Shown here piece after piece: positions 47,374 through 57,297 of a stretch of DNA of 64,000 nucleotides. Under the pieces are notes generated by a model, which made no database searches, was not told the DNA's origin, and was given only the letters and a program-made list of their open reading frames with translations. Made by a program: the position numbers and the translations under genes. The stretch spans positions 62,001-126,000 of the forward strand of contig CAKTXZ010000004.1 in assembly GCA_934632155.1 (NCBI GenBank). Direction: 5' to 3'. The DNA comes from an uncultured Clostridia bacterium (GTDB taxonomy: Bacteria; Bacillota; Clostridia; Christensenellales; Aristaeellaceae). Each line of letters begins with the position of its first letter. The first letter of the stretch is position 1.

Positions 47374-50013
47374 TCACTCCGTGCGCAGGGCGACCACGGG
47401 ATCCTTCTTCGCCGCCATGCGCGAAGGAATCAGCCCGGCGATAAAGGTCAGCGCCATCGAAATGCCCACCAGCGCCAGCGCGGCGACAGCCGGCAGACCC
47501 GCCGCGTTGCGGATGGAGGTAAGCGAATAAATGATAGCGTTGATGCCCAAATTGCACAGCAGGGTCACGGCGATGCCCAATGCGCCGGCTGCAAAGCCGA
47601 TAATCAGCGTCTCGGCGTTGAACACGCGGCTCACGTCGCGTTTGGATGCGCCGATGGCGCGCAGAATGCCGATTTCCTTCGTGCGCTCCAGCACGGAAAT
47701 ATAGGTGATAATGCCAATCATAATGGAAGAAACCACCAGTGAAATGGCCACGAAGGCAATGAGCACATAGCTGATCGCGTTGACCACCGTGGTCACCGAG
47801 GACATCATCAGGCCCACGTAATCGGTATATTTGATCTGATCCTCCTCGCTCGCCTGCGCGTTATAATCGGCGATGAGCGCCGTGATCTTTTCCTTGCTTT
47901 CAAAATCGCGCGGATAAATCTGAATGGCGTTGGGAGAGGCCGGATCGCTCACGCCAAGCCTTGTCAGGTTCTCCTCCAGCGTCGCGGAGGATTTTTCCGC
48001 GTCGGCCATCCGCTGGGCCTGCCCGGCGAAAACGGGGTTGCTCAGCAGCTTATCCAGCTGCTCCTCCGTCATTTTCCCCAGCATTTCCCTGTACTGCTCC
48101 GGCGCCTGATCGACGTTATCCAGAATATCCTTGGCCGAAAGGGTTACATTCGCGTCGGCAAAGGGACGGCCGGTGAACACGTCGATCTCGGGGTTTTGAA
48201 GCTGCTCACGAACGATCTCGCTTTCATTCACCCTTTCCAGCAGCGTCTGCATCAGGGCGTTAAGATATCCCACCCCGCCGGTATGGGAGGTGGCCACCGC
48301 ATCCTCCGCCGGCCGCAGGATACCGACGATCCTGATCTCCGTCGCGCCCTCAAGCGTTTGCTTCATATATTCCGCATCGCCGCGCATATCCTCCCAGCCG
48401 CTTTCGCCGCGCCGGTATACGTCCGTATTCACCAGCAGCCGGAAGCGCAGCGCCAGGATTTCATCATATGTAAAGGTTTTATCCTCGCTCGTAATGCTCT
48501 GCCCCGCCATCAGCTTTTCCATTACGCCCTTGATTTCGGCCGGGTCCTTGAGCCCCAGCGTATACAGCACGTAATCGCTGATTTCATTGCGCGAATTGAC
48601 AATCAGCACCGCCTCGTCGTATTGATGCGGCATCCGCCCGGCCAGCACGTCGTACTGCGAGGCAAGCAGCTCCTCGTTGTCGATCAGCGGCTGAAACACA
48701 TTCATCCTCGCCATGGAGGACGTCATGAGCGACGAGGCGGAATACATGCTCATCATCTCGCCAAAGCCCGCCGTATCCAGCGTGGTGGAGGGGTTAACCT
48801 GCAGCATTTCGCCGCTTGGCAGCTCGCGGTAAATGGTCAGCGGCGTGGCGTAATCGTACTGAAGGCCGCTCACCAGCGCGTCCACGCCCGATTCCCCGCT
48901 TTCCAGATACGCCTTGAACGCGGAAAGGTTGTTGTCGCGCACCTCGTTCATCATGCCCGAGAGCATGTTGGTCATCCGCTGGCCGGAATACACCTTGTCC
49001 AGCGCATGCGCTTCCTCCCCCGACGCCGCGCCCGCCATGGCGCTCATCACGCCCGACATATCGACCGTCTGCTTTTCAATGCTCAACGGATAAGACGAGA
49101 GCGTGTCGCGCTCCACGCGCTCGATATAGCCGTTCACGCCGGCGGACAGGGAAAGAATCAACGCGATGCCGATGATGCCGATGGAGCCTGCGAACGCCGT
49201 CAGGATTGTGCGCCCCTTCTTGGTCATCAGGTTGTTAAGCGAAAGCGACAGCGCCGTGGCAAAGCGCATGGCGGGCTTGCGCCGCGCGTCCTTCGTCCCT
49301 TCCTTTTTCTGTGTCGCCGCGTCCCGCTCCTGCACCGCGCAGGGCGCGCTGTCGTCCACCACCCTGCCGTCCAGCAGGCGAATGGTGCGCGTTGCGTATC
49401 GTGCGGCCAGCTCGGGATTGTGCGTTACCATAATCACCAGCCGGGTCTTGGAAATTTCCTTGAGAATTTCCATGACCTGCACGCTGGTCTCGCTGTCCAG
49501 CGCGCCGGTCGGCTCATCCGCCAGCAGGATATCCGGGTCGTTCACCAGCGCGCGCGCAATGGCCACGCGCTGCATCTGCCCGCCGGACATCTGATTGGGG
49601 CGCTTTTTCATCTGATCCCGCAGCCCCACGCGCTCCAGCGCCTGAATCGCCCGGCTCCGCCGCTCCTGCCGGCTCACGCCCGACAGCGTAAGCGCCAGCT
49701 CCACGTTGGACAGCACCGTCTGATGCGGAATCAGATTATAGCTCTGGAAAACAAAGCCGATGGTATGGTTGCGGTAGGCGTCCCAATCCGCGTCGGTATA
49801 ATTGCGCGTCGAACGGCCGTTGATGATCAGATCGCCGCTGGTATATTGATCCAGCCCGCCGATGATATTCAGCAGCGTCGTTTTGCCGCAGCCCGAGGGG
49901 CCCAGAATCGCCGCGAACTCGGCGGCGCGAAAGCTCAGGTCGACGCCGCGCAGCGCCTCCACCCGGCTGTCCCCCGCGTCGTATTGCTTTACAATCTGTT
50001 TGAGAATCAGCAT
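47374..50013 (-). CDS. MacB-like ABC transporter, ATPase-permease fusion
   Basis: 879 residues. N-terminal ATPase (1-225): Walker A GPSGCGKTT (about 37), Q-loop FVFQSYN, signature MSGGQMQRV (about 142) and Walker B ILLADEPTGALD. Then one membrane helix (about 272-292), a large extracytoplasmic domain (about 300-760) and three helices with the FtsX permease motifs (ERTKEIGILRAIGASKRDV, and PSRMAAKKDPVVALRTE at the end). MacB-type proteins are mechanotransmission pumps for peptides or lipoproteins rather than classic transporters. The gene stands alone; no MacA-like partner is nearby. An extended -10 (TGCTATACT) lies about 60 bp upstream. Confidence 0.92.
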   Translation of the reverse strand: MLILKQIVKQYDAGDSRVEALRGVDLSFRAAEFAAILGPSGCGKTTLLNIIGGLDQYTSGDLIINGRSTRNYTDADWDAYRNHTIGFVFQSYNLIPHQTVLSNVELALTLSGVSRQERRSRAIQALERVGLRDQMKKRPNQMSGGQMQRVAIARALVNDPDILLADEPTGALDSETSVQVMEILKEISKTRLVIMVTHNPELAARYATRTIRLLDGRVVDDSAPCAVQERDAATQKKEGTKDARRKPAMRFATALSLSLNNLMTKKGRTILTAFAGSIGIIGIALILSLSAGVNGYIERVERDTLSSYPLSIEKQTVDMSGVMSAMAGAASGEEAHALDKVYSGQRMTNMLSGMMNEVRDNNLSAFKAYLESGESGVDALVSGLQYDYATPLTIYRELPSGEMLQVNPSTTLDTAGFGEMMSMYSASSLMTSSMARMNVFQPLIDNEELLASQYDVLAGRMPHQYDEAVLIVNSRNEISDYVLYTLGLKDPAEIKGVMEKLMAGQSITSEDKTFTYDEILALRFRLLVNTDVYRRGESGWEDMRGDAEYMKQTLEGATEIRIVGILRPAEDAVATSHTGGVGYLNALMQTLLERVNESEIVREQLQNPEIDVFTGRPFADANVTLSAKDILDNVDQAPEQYREMLGKMTEEQLDKLLSNPVFAGQAQRMADAEKSSATLEENLTRLGVSDPASPNAIQIYPRDFESKEKITALIADYNAQASEEDQIKYTDYVGLMMSSVTTVVNAISYVLIAFVAISLVVSSIMIGIITYISVLERTKEIGILRAIGASKRDVSRVFNAETLIIGFAAGALGIAVTLLCNLGINAIIYSLTSIRNAAGLPAVAALALVGISMALTFIAGLIPSRMAAKKDPVVALRTE

Positions 50014-50187
50014 GCTTTACTCCTTGCCTGCAAGTCAATGGGGCGCTATGGCCTGTCCGCCCTACAGGCTATAGTATAGCAAGTAATTGTAAATAAATTA
50101 TGAACAAGATAAGACGCGCGCGCGTCAAGGGCGTTTTTTCGTTGCCAAATGCAATTGAAGAAAAACGAATAAATTGCCTTTGGGTGA

Positions 50188-50215
50188 TTGACGAACCGAA
50201 AAAGGCTGTTATAAT
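50188..50215 (+). promoter_or_regulatory. Promoter of the heterodimeric ABC exporter
   Basis: TTGACG (50188-50193), 16 bp, TATAAT (50210-50215). Confidence 0.75.
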
Positions 50216-50256
50216 GTTGGTAGCCTGAACACAAGTATGCCTTGGAGGAAAACACG

Positions 50257-51987
50257 ATGGAAACTGTCAAGCGCATTGGCGGGCTGCTTCGCCCCTATCG
50301 TCGCAAGATCGTCATCGGACTGCTGCTCCAGCTGCTGGTCATTCTGACGCGCCTTGTCCTGCCCTATGTGACAAAGGCTGTGGTAAACGACGTCATTACA
50401 CAACAGCATACGGAACTTCTTTTGCCCCTGTGCGGCGCGATTCTGGGGCTGACGCTGCTGCGCGGGTGCTGCAATTTCTTCCGCAGCATGATCTTTGAGC
50501 GCATGTCGCAAAACGCCGTGTGGGATCTGCGCACCGGCCTGTACGCGCACATGGAGGAGCTGCCCTACCAATTCTACGACAAGCACCGCGTGGGCGAGAT
50601 CATGAGCCGCATGACCGGCGATATCGACGGCCTGCGCAACCTGTTTGCCGGCGGTATTGTCACGGTATTTGACAACGCGCTGTGTTTTATCGGCGCGCTG
50701 ATTTTCATGATGACCATGAGCTGGCAGGTTACGCTCATGATTCTGGCGTTCACGCCGCTGATTTCCCTGCTCGCTTGGGCGTTCAACCGCAAGATTCGCC
50801 CCGCCTTCCGCGATATCCGCGAGCAAAACGCCGTGCTCAATACCCGCACGCAGGAAAATCTGGCGGGCATGCACGTGGTCAAGGCCTTCGCGCAGGAAGC
50901 GCACGAGGAGAAAATGTTCGACCGGGAAAACGACGCGCTGTGCGCCATGCACCTGAAGGCCTCGTGGATCTGGAGCAATTTCGTGCCGATGATGGATCTG
51001 CTGGGCGCGCTGTGTACGCCGGTCACGCTGCTGGGCGGCGCGTATCTGGTAATGCACAACCAAATGGATATCGGCACGCTGGTGGGCGTTACGGGCTATA
51101 TCTGGATGCTGGTCAACCCCATGCGGCAGCTCTCCGGCATCATCAACATGGTCGCGCAGGCCATCACCTCCGCCGAAAAGCTGTTCTATTACGTCGATTT
51201 CGGCTCCGCCATCCGCGAACCGGAAAACGCACGGCAGCCGGAGGCCTACGAGGGGCACGTGGTGTTCGATCATGTCAACTTCTCCTACGGCGATCATCCC
51301 GTGCTTCGGGATATCACCTTTGAGGCCAAGCCCGGCCAGACCATCGCCGTCATGGGCGCGACGGGTGCCGGAAAATCCACGCTGATTACGCTGCTGGGAC
51401 GCTTTTACGACATTCAGTCCGGCCGCATTCTCATCGACGGCGTCGACGTGCGCGAGCATTCCCTCAAGCCGCTGCGCCGCCGCATCGGCTATGTAATGCA
51501 GGATACCTTCCTTTTCTCCGATACCATCGCGGATAATATTCGCTTCGGCCAGCCGGACGCGGATATGGAGCGCGTCCGCCGCAGCGCCAAGGTGGCGCAG
51601 GCGCAGGAGTTTATCGAGCATATGCCCGAGGGCTATGACACGGTCGTGGGCGAACGCGGTCTGGGTCTCTCCGGCGGTCAGAAGCAGCGCACCGCCATTG
51701 CCCGCGCCGTGCTGATTAATCCGAAAATTCTGGTGCTGGACGACGCGACCTCCGCCGTCGATATGGAAACCGAATACCTCATTCAGCAGGAGCTGAAGCA
51801 GGTGCTCAGGAACCGAACCACCTTTATCATCGCGCACCGCATTTCCTCCGTCAAGAACGCGGATTTGATTCTGGTGCTGGACGACGGCGCAATCGCAGAG
51901 CGCGGCACCCACAAGGAACTGATGGCGCAGGGCGGGATCTATTACCAAATGGTTATGGATCAAATGTCCTCGGCCGTCAAGGTTTGA
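50257..51987 (+). CDS. ABC exporter half-transporter, degenerate-site subunit
   Basis: 576 residues: six membrane helices (about 1-310) and a C-terminal ATPase. Walker A is GATGAGKST (about 369), signature LSGGQKQR (about 472) and Walker B ILVLDDATS (about 494). The catalytic Glu after Walker B is replaced by Asp (LDD), as in the non-hydrolytic site of heterodimeric exporters of the BmrC/TM287 type. It pairs with the next gene 18 bp downstream, whose Walker B has the normal Glu. GGAGG sets the start at 50257. Possible cargo: lipids, peptides or drugs. Confidence 0.93.
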   Translation: METVKRIGGLLRPYRRKIVIGLLLQLLVILTRLVLPYVTKAVVNDVITQQHTELLLPLCGAILGLTLLRGCCNFFRSMIFERMSQNAVWDLRTGLYAHMEELPYQFYDKHRVGEIMSRMTGDIDGLRNLFAGGIVTVFDNALCFIGALIFMMTMSWQVTLMILAFTPLISLLAWAFNRKIRPAFRDIREQNAVLNTRTQENLAGMHVVKAFAQEAHEEKMFDRENDALCAMHLKASWIWSNFVPMMDLLGALCTPVTLLGGAYLVMHNQMDIGTLVGVTGYIWMLVNPMRQLSGIINMVAQAITSAEKLFYYVDFGSAIREPENARQPEAYEGHVVFDHVNFSYGDHPVLRDITFEAKPGQTIAVMGATGAGKSTLITLLGRFYDIQSGRILIDGVDVREHSLKPLRRRIGYVMQDTFLFSDTIADNIRFGQPDADMERVRRSAKVAQAQEFIEHMPEGYDTVVGERGLGLSGGQKQRTAIARAVLINPKILVLDDATSAVDMETEYLIQQELKQVLRNRTTFIIAHRISSVKNADLILVLDDGAIAERGTHKELMAQGGIYYQMVMDQMSSAVKV

Positions 51988-52005
51988 GCGGGGAGGGAGA
52001 GCGAT

Positions 52006-53796
52006 ATGGCACGCATTATTCGCCAATTGGACGACGAAGCGCTGGAAAAGCCGTTTAACAAAGCGCAATTCCTGCGGCTGCTGCGCTACATGAAGCCCTA
52101 CAAGCGACAGATTATCGGCTCGCTTGTACTGATGGTCATCGCCATGGTTTGCTCGCTGGCCAGTCCCTTCCTGATGAGCCGCGCCATCGGCGAGCTTCAG
52201 GAGCAAGCCGTGCAGTACCTGCCTTATCTGCTGGGCGGCATGGTGCTGGTCGGGCTGATCGGCGCGCTGTGCACGCGGCAGCGCATCCGCTGGATGGATA
52301 CCGCCGGGCGCAAGGCGCTTTCAACGCTTCGCTCCGATTTGTTCCGGCATATTCAGAGCATGTCTTTTTCCTTCTTTGACACCCGTTCGGCGGGCAAGCT
52401 GCTGGTGCGCGTCATCAACGACGTCAATTCGCTGAACGATCTGTTTACCAACGGTATCGTCAACGTGTTGATCGAATGCATGACGATGATCCTGCTGCTG
52501 GTCATCATGTTTGTGGTCGACTGGAAGCTGACGCTCATCGGCATGTGCATCATCCCCCTGCTATTGATCATTCTCTTCAAGCTCAAGCGCGTCATGCGCC
52601 TGCGCTGGCAGAAGGTGCGCGTCAAGACCTCCACCATGAACGGCTATCTGCACGAATCCCTCACCGGCATGCGTGTCACGGAGACCTTTGTACGCGAGGA
52701 TGAAAACGCCGACACCTTCCGCAGCGTCAACAACGATATCCGCTCCTCGTGGATGAAGGCCGTCACCATCAACAACATTTTCTGGCCCGCGCTGGATATG
52801 ACGGGCAGCATCGGCACGGTGCTGGTCTATATTTTCGGCGTGCGCTTCATGCAAAGCAGCGGCTTGGCGCTGGCCGATTTGCTGCTGCTGCTGTGGTATC
52901 TGGGACGTTTCTGGGAGCCGCTGAACACGCTGTCCAATTTCTATAACAGCCTGCTTTCCGCCATGGCCTCCATGGAACGCATTTTCGAGATCATGGATAC
53001 GCAGTCGGACATTCAGGACGCGCCGCAGGCCAAGCCCATCCCCCCCATTCAGGGGCGCGTTACCTTCGACCATGTAACCTTCAGCTATGACCATGAGAAA
53101 ACCGTTCTGAGCGACGTATCCTTCGACATTCCCGCCGGGCAAACCATCGCGCTGGTCGGCCCGACAGGCGCAGGCAAATCCACCGTGGTCAACCTTATCA
53201 GCCGTTTTTACGATGTAACGGGCGGGCGCGTGCTGATTGACGGCCACGACGTGCGCGATGTGCAATTGCAATCCATGCGCAGACAGATGAGCGTCATGAT
53301 GCAGGATTCCTTCATCTTCTCCGGCACCATCATGGACAACATCCGCTACGGCCGGCTGGACGCAACGGACGAGGAGGTCATTCAGGCCGCGAAAACGGTT
53401 TACGCGCACGACTTCATCATGCGCATGCCCAAGGGCTACCAGACCGAGGTCAACGAACGCGGCTCCTCCCTCTCGCAGGGGCAAAAGCAGTTGATTTCCT
53501 TCGCCCGCGCGCTGCTCAACGATCCGAAGATTCTGATTCTGGACGAGGCGACCTCCTCCATCGATACGCACACGGAAATGCTGATCCAAAAGGCGCTGGA
53601 CGTGCTGCTCAAGGGGCGCACCTCCTTCGTTATCGCCCATCGCCTTTCCACCATTCGCAACGCCGATTGCATCATGGTGGTTCGCGACGGTCATATTGCC
53701 GAGCGCGGCACGCATGACGAATTGATTCAGCTTCCCGGCGGGCATTACCGCGGCCTGTGCGAGGCGCAGTATCGCTTCATGAGCGCCGAGGAATAA
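52006..53796 (+). CDS. ABC exporter half-transporter, catalytic-site subunit
   Basis: 596 residues with six membrane helices (about 1-330), preceded by a 20-residue cytoplasmic stretch. The ATPase has Walker A GPTGAGKST (about 384), signature LSQGQKQL in place of LSGGQ (about 486), Walker B ILILDEATS with catalytic Glu (about 508) and the H-loop His in VIAHRLST. The altered signature fits the partner's degenerate site: in a heterodimer LSQGQ faces the partner's Walker A. GGGAGG precedes the ATG. A terminator follows. Confidence 0.93.
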   Translation: MARIIRQLDDEALEKPFNKAQFLRLLRYMKPYKRQIIGSLVLMVIAMVCSLASPFLMSRAIGELQEQAVQYLPYLLGGMVLVGLIGALCTRQRIRWMDTAGRKALSTLRSDLFRHIQSMSFSFFDTRSAGKLLVRVINDVNSLNDLFTNGIVNVLIECMTMILLLVIMFVVDWKLTLIGMCIIPLLLIILFKLKRVMRLRWQKVRVKTSTMNGYLHESLTGMRVTETFVREDENADTFRSVNNDIRSSWMKAVTINNIFWPALDMTGSIGTVLVYIFGVRFMQSSGLALADLLLLLWYLGRFWEPLNTLSNFYNSLLSAMASMERIFEIMDTQSDIQDAPQAKPIPPIQGRVTFDHVTFSYDHEKTVLSDVSFDIPAGQTIALVGPTGAGKSTVVNLISRFYDVTGGRVLIDGHDVRDVQLQSMRRQMSVMMQDSFIFSGTIMDNIRYGRLDATDEEVIQAAKTVYAHDFIMRMPKGYQTEVNERGSSLSQGQKQLISFARALLNDPKILILDEATSSIDTHTEMLIQKALDVLLKGRTSFVIAHRLSTIRNADCIMVVRDGHIAERGTHDELIQLPGGHYRGLCEAQYRFMSAEE

Positions 53797-53813
53797 TCTA
53801 TACCCCGTTTCAT

Positions 53814-53864
53814 AGCCCGCAGCGGTGGCAGGCCTGCGCCTCGTCAGTCGCCCGCGGGCTTTTT
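53814..53864 (+). terminator. Terminator of the ABC exporter operon
   Basis: AGCCCGC (53814-53820) pairs with GCGGGCT (53854-53860), long loop, TTTTT. Confidence 0.7.
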
Positions 53865-53964
53865 GCGTGCGTCATAACGGCGGTGAAGCAACGAAATCCG
53901 CGCTGCGTTCCTTGTCCCAAAACGGCATCTTTTTGTTCCGCTTGGTCGTTTTGCGCATCTGCAA

Positions 53965-53993
53965 TTGAAAATTTGCGTTCCTTCCTTTATAAT
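53965..53993 (+). promoter_or_regulatory. Promoter of the PHP-domain gene
   Basis: TTGAAA (53965-53970), 17 bp, TATAAT (53988-53993). Confidence 0.8.
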
Positions 53994-54057
53994 TGATGTA
54001 CCAAGCAAAATCCTGCGTCGGGCTTTTCCCCGCAGGCAATCAAAGGAGGAACCGTTG

Positions 54058-55440
54058 ATGATAACGGAGCTCTACTATTTCGATATTTACCCCAAGGTTG
54101 TTCCTGCAGGCAAAACAACGCGCATGACCATCCAGCCGCTCGGAAAGCAATCCGCCTTTCCGGCCACGATCGAGTTGGAGATTAAGCCGCTGAACGACCG
54201 CAATTTTGACTTTGACGGCCGCGAGCCCGTTCCGCAGCTGCTTACCCTTTCCCCCGATGCGGACGGCTGCCTGCGCTTTGACTATTGCTTCGATATGGAA
54301 AGCGAGTACTTCATCTGCTTCCCGGACAAGCTCTTCCCGCGTATCCATCCGCATAAGGCGAGAATGTGCGTTTACGCCGTGCTGCCCGATCTGCAGGGGC
54401 GCTATCCCTATCTGGGCGACACGCATGTGCATTCCACGCATTCCGACGGCGCGCAGGCGCCCGACATCGTGGCGGCCGACTATCGCAAGCAGGGCTTGGA
54501 TTTCCTCGCCATGACCGATCATCATAACTACATGGGCTCCATGAGCATGATCGCCGCCTATCAGGACGTGCCGCTGAATATCGCCCTCATCCCGGGCGAG
54601 GAGGTGCATCTCCCCCACGACGCCGCGCATATCATCAGCTTCGGCGCCACCCACAGCGTCAATTTCATGGTGCAGACCAAGCGCGACGAGGTAAACGAGC
54701 GCTTCCCCGGCCTGAATCTGGAAAGCCTTCCGCCTGAAACATGGCGCGGTGACCCGGACGCCCCCTGCTATTCTGAGGAGGAATATGAGCGTCAGGTCTG
54801 GGAATTGGCCGACGAACTGAATCTTCCCCAAAACGGCGACCGCTTCGTCATCGCCTCCTCCACATGGGCGGCGCGCCGTATTAAGGAGGCAGGCGGCTTG
54901 GCTGTCTTCCCCCATCCCTACTGGGTCAACAACACTTTCAGCATCCCGCCGCGCGTGAGCGACGTCTTCTTCGCCATGAACGAATTCGACGCCTTCGAGG
55001 TCTTTGGCGGTGAGCGCTATTTGGAGCAGAACGAATCCCAGCTGTACCATTACATGGAAGCGCGCGCCAAGGGAACAAAGCTTGCCCCTGTCGGCGCGAG
55101 CGATTCGCATTCCGTCTATAGTAACGCAGACGCCTACATCGGCAAAACGCTGGTGCTCTCGCCCAAGAATGAGCGCGCCGCGCTGGTCGAGTCCATGCGC
55201 GCGGGCTATTGTATCGCCGTCGAATGCATCAGCAAGGAATACCGTCTTTGCTCCTCCCTGCGCCTGATTCGCTATGGCCGCTTCCTGATGGAATACTATT
55301 TCCCGCTGCACGATGAACTGTGCGTGGAGGAAGGCCGCCTGATGAAGGCGTACGCCTGTGGCGATGAGCACGCCGCCGTGGAGCTTTCACGCCTTTACGG
55401 CCGAACCGAAGCCCTGATTCGGAAGTATTTCGCCATCTAA
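54058..55440 (+). CDS. PHP-domain phosphoesterase with N-terminal beta domain
   Basis: 460 residues. The first 115 are beta-rich without a known family. The PHP domain follows: GDTHVHSTHSDG (metal His residues, about 121), MTDHHNYMGS (about 156), IPGEEVHLPHD (about 182), VFPHPYWVN (about 284) and SDSHSVYSNADAY (about 350). The last 100 residues are helical with a Leu-rich end. PHP proteins hydrolyse phosphate esters of varied substrates; this combination occurs in clostridial PHP proteins whose substrate is not known to me. AAAGGAGG sets the start at 54058. It is monocistronic. Confidence 0.88.
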   Translation: MITELYYFDIYPKVVPAGKTTRMTIQPLGKQSAFPATIELEIKPLNDRNFDFDGREPVPQLLTLSPDADGCLRFDYCFDMESEYFICFPDKLFPRIHPHKARMCVYAVLPDLQGRYPYLGDTHVHSTHSDGAQAPDIVAADYRKQGLDFLAMTDHHNYMGSMSMIAAYQDVPLNIALIPGEEVHLPHDAAHIISFGATHSVNFMVQTKRDEVNERFPGLNLESLPPETWRGDPDAPCYSEEEYERQVWELADELNLPQNGDRFVIASSTWAARRIKEAGGLAVFPHPYWVNNTFSIPPRVSDVFFAMNEFDAFEVFGGERYLEQNESQLYHYMEARAKGTKLAPVGASDSHSVYSNADAYIGKTLVLSPKNERAALVESMRAGYCIAVECISKEYRLCSSLRLIRYGRFLMEYYFPLHDELCVEEGRLMKAYACGDEHAAVELSRLYGRTEALIRKYFAI

Positions 55441-55467
55441 AGGCTTTGTTCAGGAAAATAAAAACAT

Positions 55468-55504
55468 GGGGGAGTCGTACCATAATTTCAGGTGCGGCTC
55501 CCCC
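55468..55504 (-). terminator. Hairpin terminator between the PHP gene and fhs
   Basis: GGGGGAGTCGTACC pairs with GGTGCGGCTCCCCC (two mismatches). The minus-strand side is followed by TTTTTATTTT, so it ends fhs; it may also serve the PHP gene. Confidence 0.8.
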
Positions 55505-55562
55505 GTTCTATTCGCTTTCAGATTGCTTCTTCGGCGTTTTACCTGCCTATTTCCGGTTTCAT

Positions 55563-57239
55563 TCAGAAAAGCCCGGTGATCCGGCCGTCTTCATCCACGT
55601 CGATTTGCTCGGCGGCAGGCGCTTTAGGCAACCCCGGCATGGTCAATATGTCGCCCGTGAACACGACCACAAAGCCCGCGCCGGCGCACACCTTCGCCTG
55701 ACGAATCGTCGGCACGAAATCCTCCGGCGCGCCGAGGAGCGCGGGATCATCCGAAAAGGAATACTGCGTCTTCGCCATACAAACCGGCAGGCCGCCAAAG
55801 CCCAAATCGGCAAGGCGGGCAAGCTGCTTTTGGGCGGCGGGCAGGTAAGCCGCGCCGCGTCCACGGTAAACGCGACGGATAATCGCCTCGATTTTATCTT
55901 CAAGGCGAGCGTCCGCCGAATAGGCGAAGGCAAAATCGCCGGTTCCCACGTCGCACAGGCGCACAACCTCGCGCGCCAGCGCCTCGCCGCCCTTGCCGCC
56001 CTCCGCCCAGACGTTGGACAGCACGGCGTTCACCTGCAGCGCACGGCATTTTTCCTGAATGCAGGCAATTTCAGCGTCCGTATCCGTCGGGAAGCGGTTG
56101 ATCGCCACCACGCAGGGCAAACGATATACTGATTGAATGTTGTCCACATGGCGCAGCAAATTAGGCAATCCGGCAGCCAGCGCGGTCAGATTTTCCGTAC
56201 CAAGCGTTTCCTTCGCCGCGCCGCCATGCATCTTCAGCGCACGCACCGTCGCCACGATGACCACCGCGTCCGGCTTCAGGCCGGCGGCACGGCATTTGAT
56301 ATCCAAAAACTTCTCCGCGCCCAAGTCCGCGCCGAAGCCCGCCTCCGTTACCGCGTAATCCGCCGTCTTCATCGCCATGCGTGTAGCCAGCACGGAATTG
56401 CAGCCGTGCGCGATGTTGGCGAACGGCCCGCCGTGAATGAACGCGGGCGTTCCCTCCAGCGTCTGCGCCAGATTGGGGCGAATCGCGTCCCGCAAAAGTG
56501 CCGTCATCGCGCCCGCCGCCTTTAAGTCGCCGCAGGTCACGGGACGGTCGTCATAGGTATACCCGACGATCATTCGGGACAGCCGCGCCTTCAGGTCGCT
56601 CAGCGATTCGGACAGGCACAGCACCGCCATAATCTCCGACGCGACGGTAATATCAAAGCCATCCTCGCGCGGCACGCCGTTGACCTTCCCGCCAAGACCG
56701 TCCACGATAAAGCGCAGCTGACGGTCGTTCATATCCACGCAGCGCTTCCATGTGATTCTGCGCGGATCGATTCCCAGCGCGTTCCCCTGCTGAATGTGGT
56801 TGTCCAGCATCGCAGCCAACAGGTTATTGGCCGCGCCGATGGCGTGAAAATCGCCCGTGAAATGCAGGTTAATGTCCTCCATGGGCACAACCTGCGCATA
56901 TCCGCCGCCGGCCGCGCCGCCCTTTATGCCGAAAACCGGCCCCAGCGACGGCTCGCGCAGCGCGACGGCCGCTTCCTTGCCAATGCGGCGCAAGCCGTCC
57001 GCCAGACCGATGGTGGTCGTGGTCTTGCCCTCGCCGGCGGGCGTCGGCGTAATGGCGGTAACGAGAATCAACCGCCCGTTTTTCCGCGCGCTTTCCCGCA
57101 GCAGCGCAAGGTCAACCTTCGCCTTGTATCGCCCATACTGCTCCAGATATTTTTCGTCCACATGCGCCCGGGCGGCAATATCGCCGATGGGGCGCATGCT
57201 GCAGCGCTGCGCAATTTCGATATCCGACAATTGGTTCAT
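55563..57239 (-). CDS. fhs: Formate-tetrahydrofolate ligase
   Basis: Makes 10-formyl-THF from formate, ATP and THF, for purine synthesis and, in acetogens, the methyl branch of the Wood-Ljungdahl pathway. The 558 residues match the usual length. The ATP motif is TPAGEGKTTTTIGLADGL (about 67); the substrate signatures GPVFGIKGGAAGGGYAQVVPM (about 105) and the FTGDFHAIGAANNLLAA stretch (about 131) follow. GGAGG lies nine bases before the ATG at 57239. The gene stands alone between recN and a terminator; no other Wood-Ljungdahl genes are seen. Confidence 0.97.
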   Translation of the reverse strand: MNQLSDIEIAQRCSMRPIGDIAARAHVDEKYLEQYGRYKAKVDLALLRESARKNGRLILVTAITPTPAGEGKTTTTIGLADGLRRIGKEAAVALREPSLGPVFGIKGGAAGGGYAQVVPMEDINLHFTGDFHAIGAANNLLAAMLDNHIQQGNALGIDPRRITWKRCVDMNDRQLRFIVDGLGGKVNGVPREDGFDITVASEIMAVLCLSESLSDLKARLSRMIVGYTYDDRPVTCGDLKAAGAMTALLRDAIRPNLAQTLEGTPAFIHGGPFANIAHGCNSVLATRMAMKTADYAVTEAGFGADLGAEKFLDIKCRAAGLKPDAVVIVATVRALKMHGGAAKETLGTENLTALAAGLPNLLRHVDNIQSVYRLPCVVAINRFPTDTDAEIACIQEKCRALQVNAVLSNVWAEGGKGGEALAREVVRLCDVGTGDFAFAYSADARLEDKIEAIIRRVYRGRGAAYLPAAQKQLARLADLGFGGLPVCMAKTQYSFSDDPALLGAPEDFVPTIRQAKVCAGAGFVVVFTGDILTMPGLPKAPAAEQIDVDEDGRITGLF

Positions 57240-57297
57240 CCCGCGTCGCCTCCGTTTCTTTGATGCGCTCTTCCACGCGCACCGCCGCGCGTAATGG

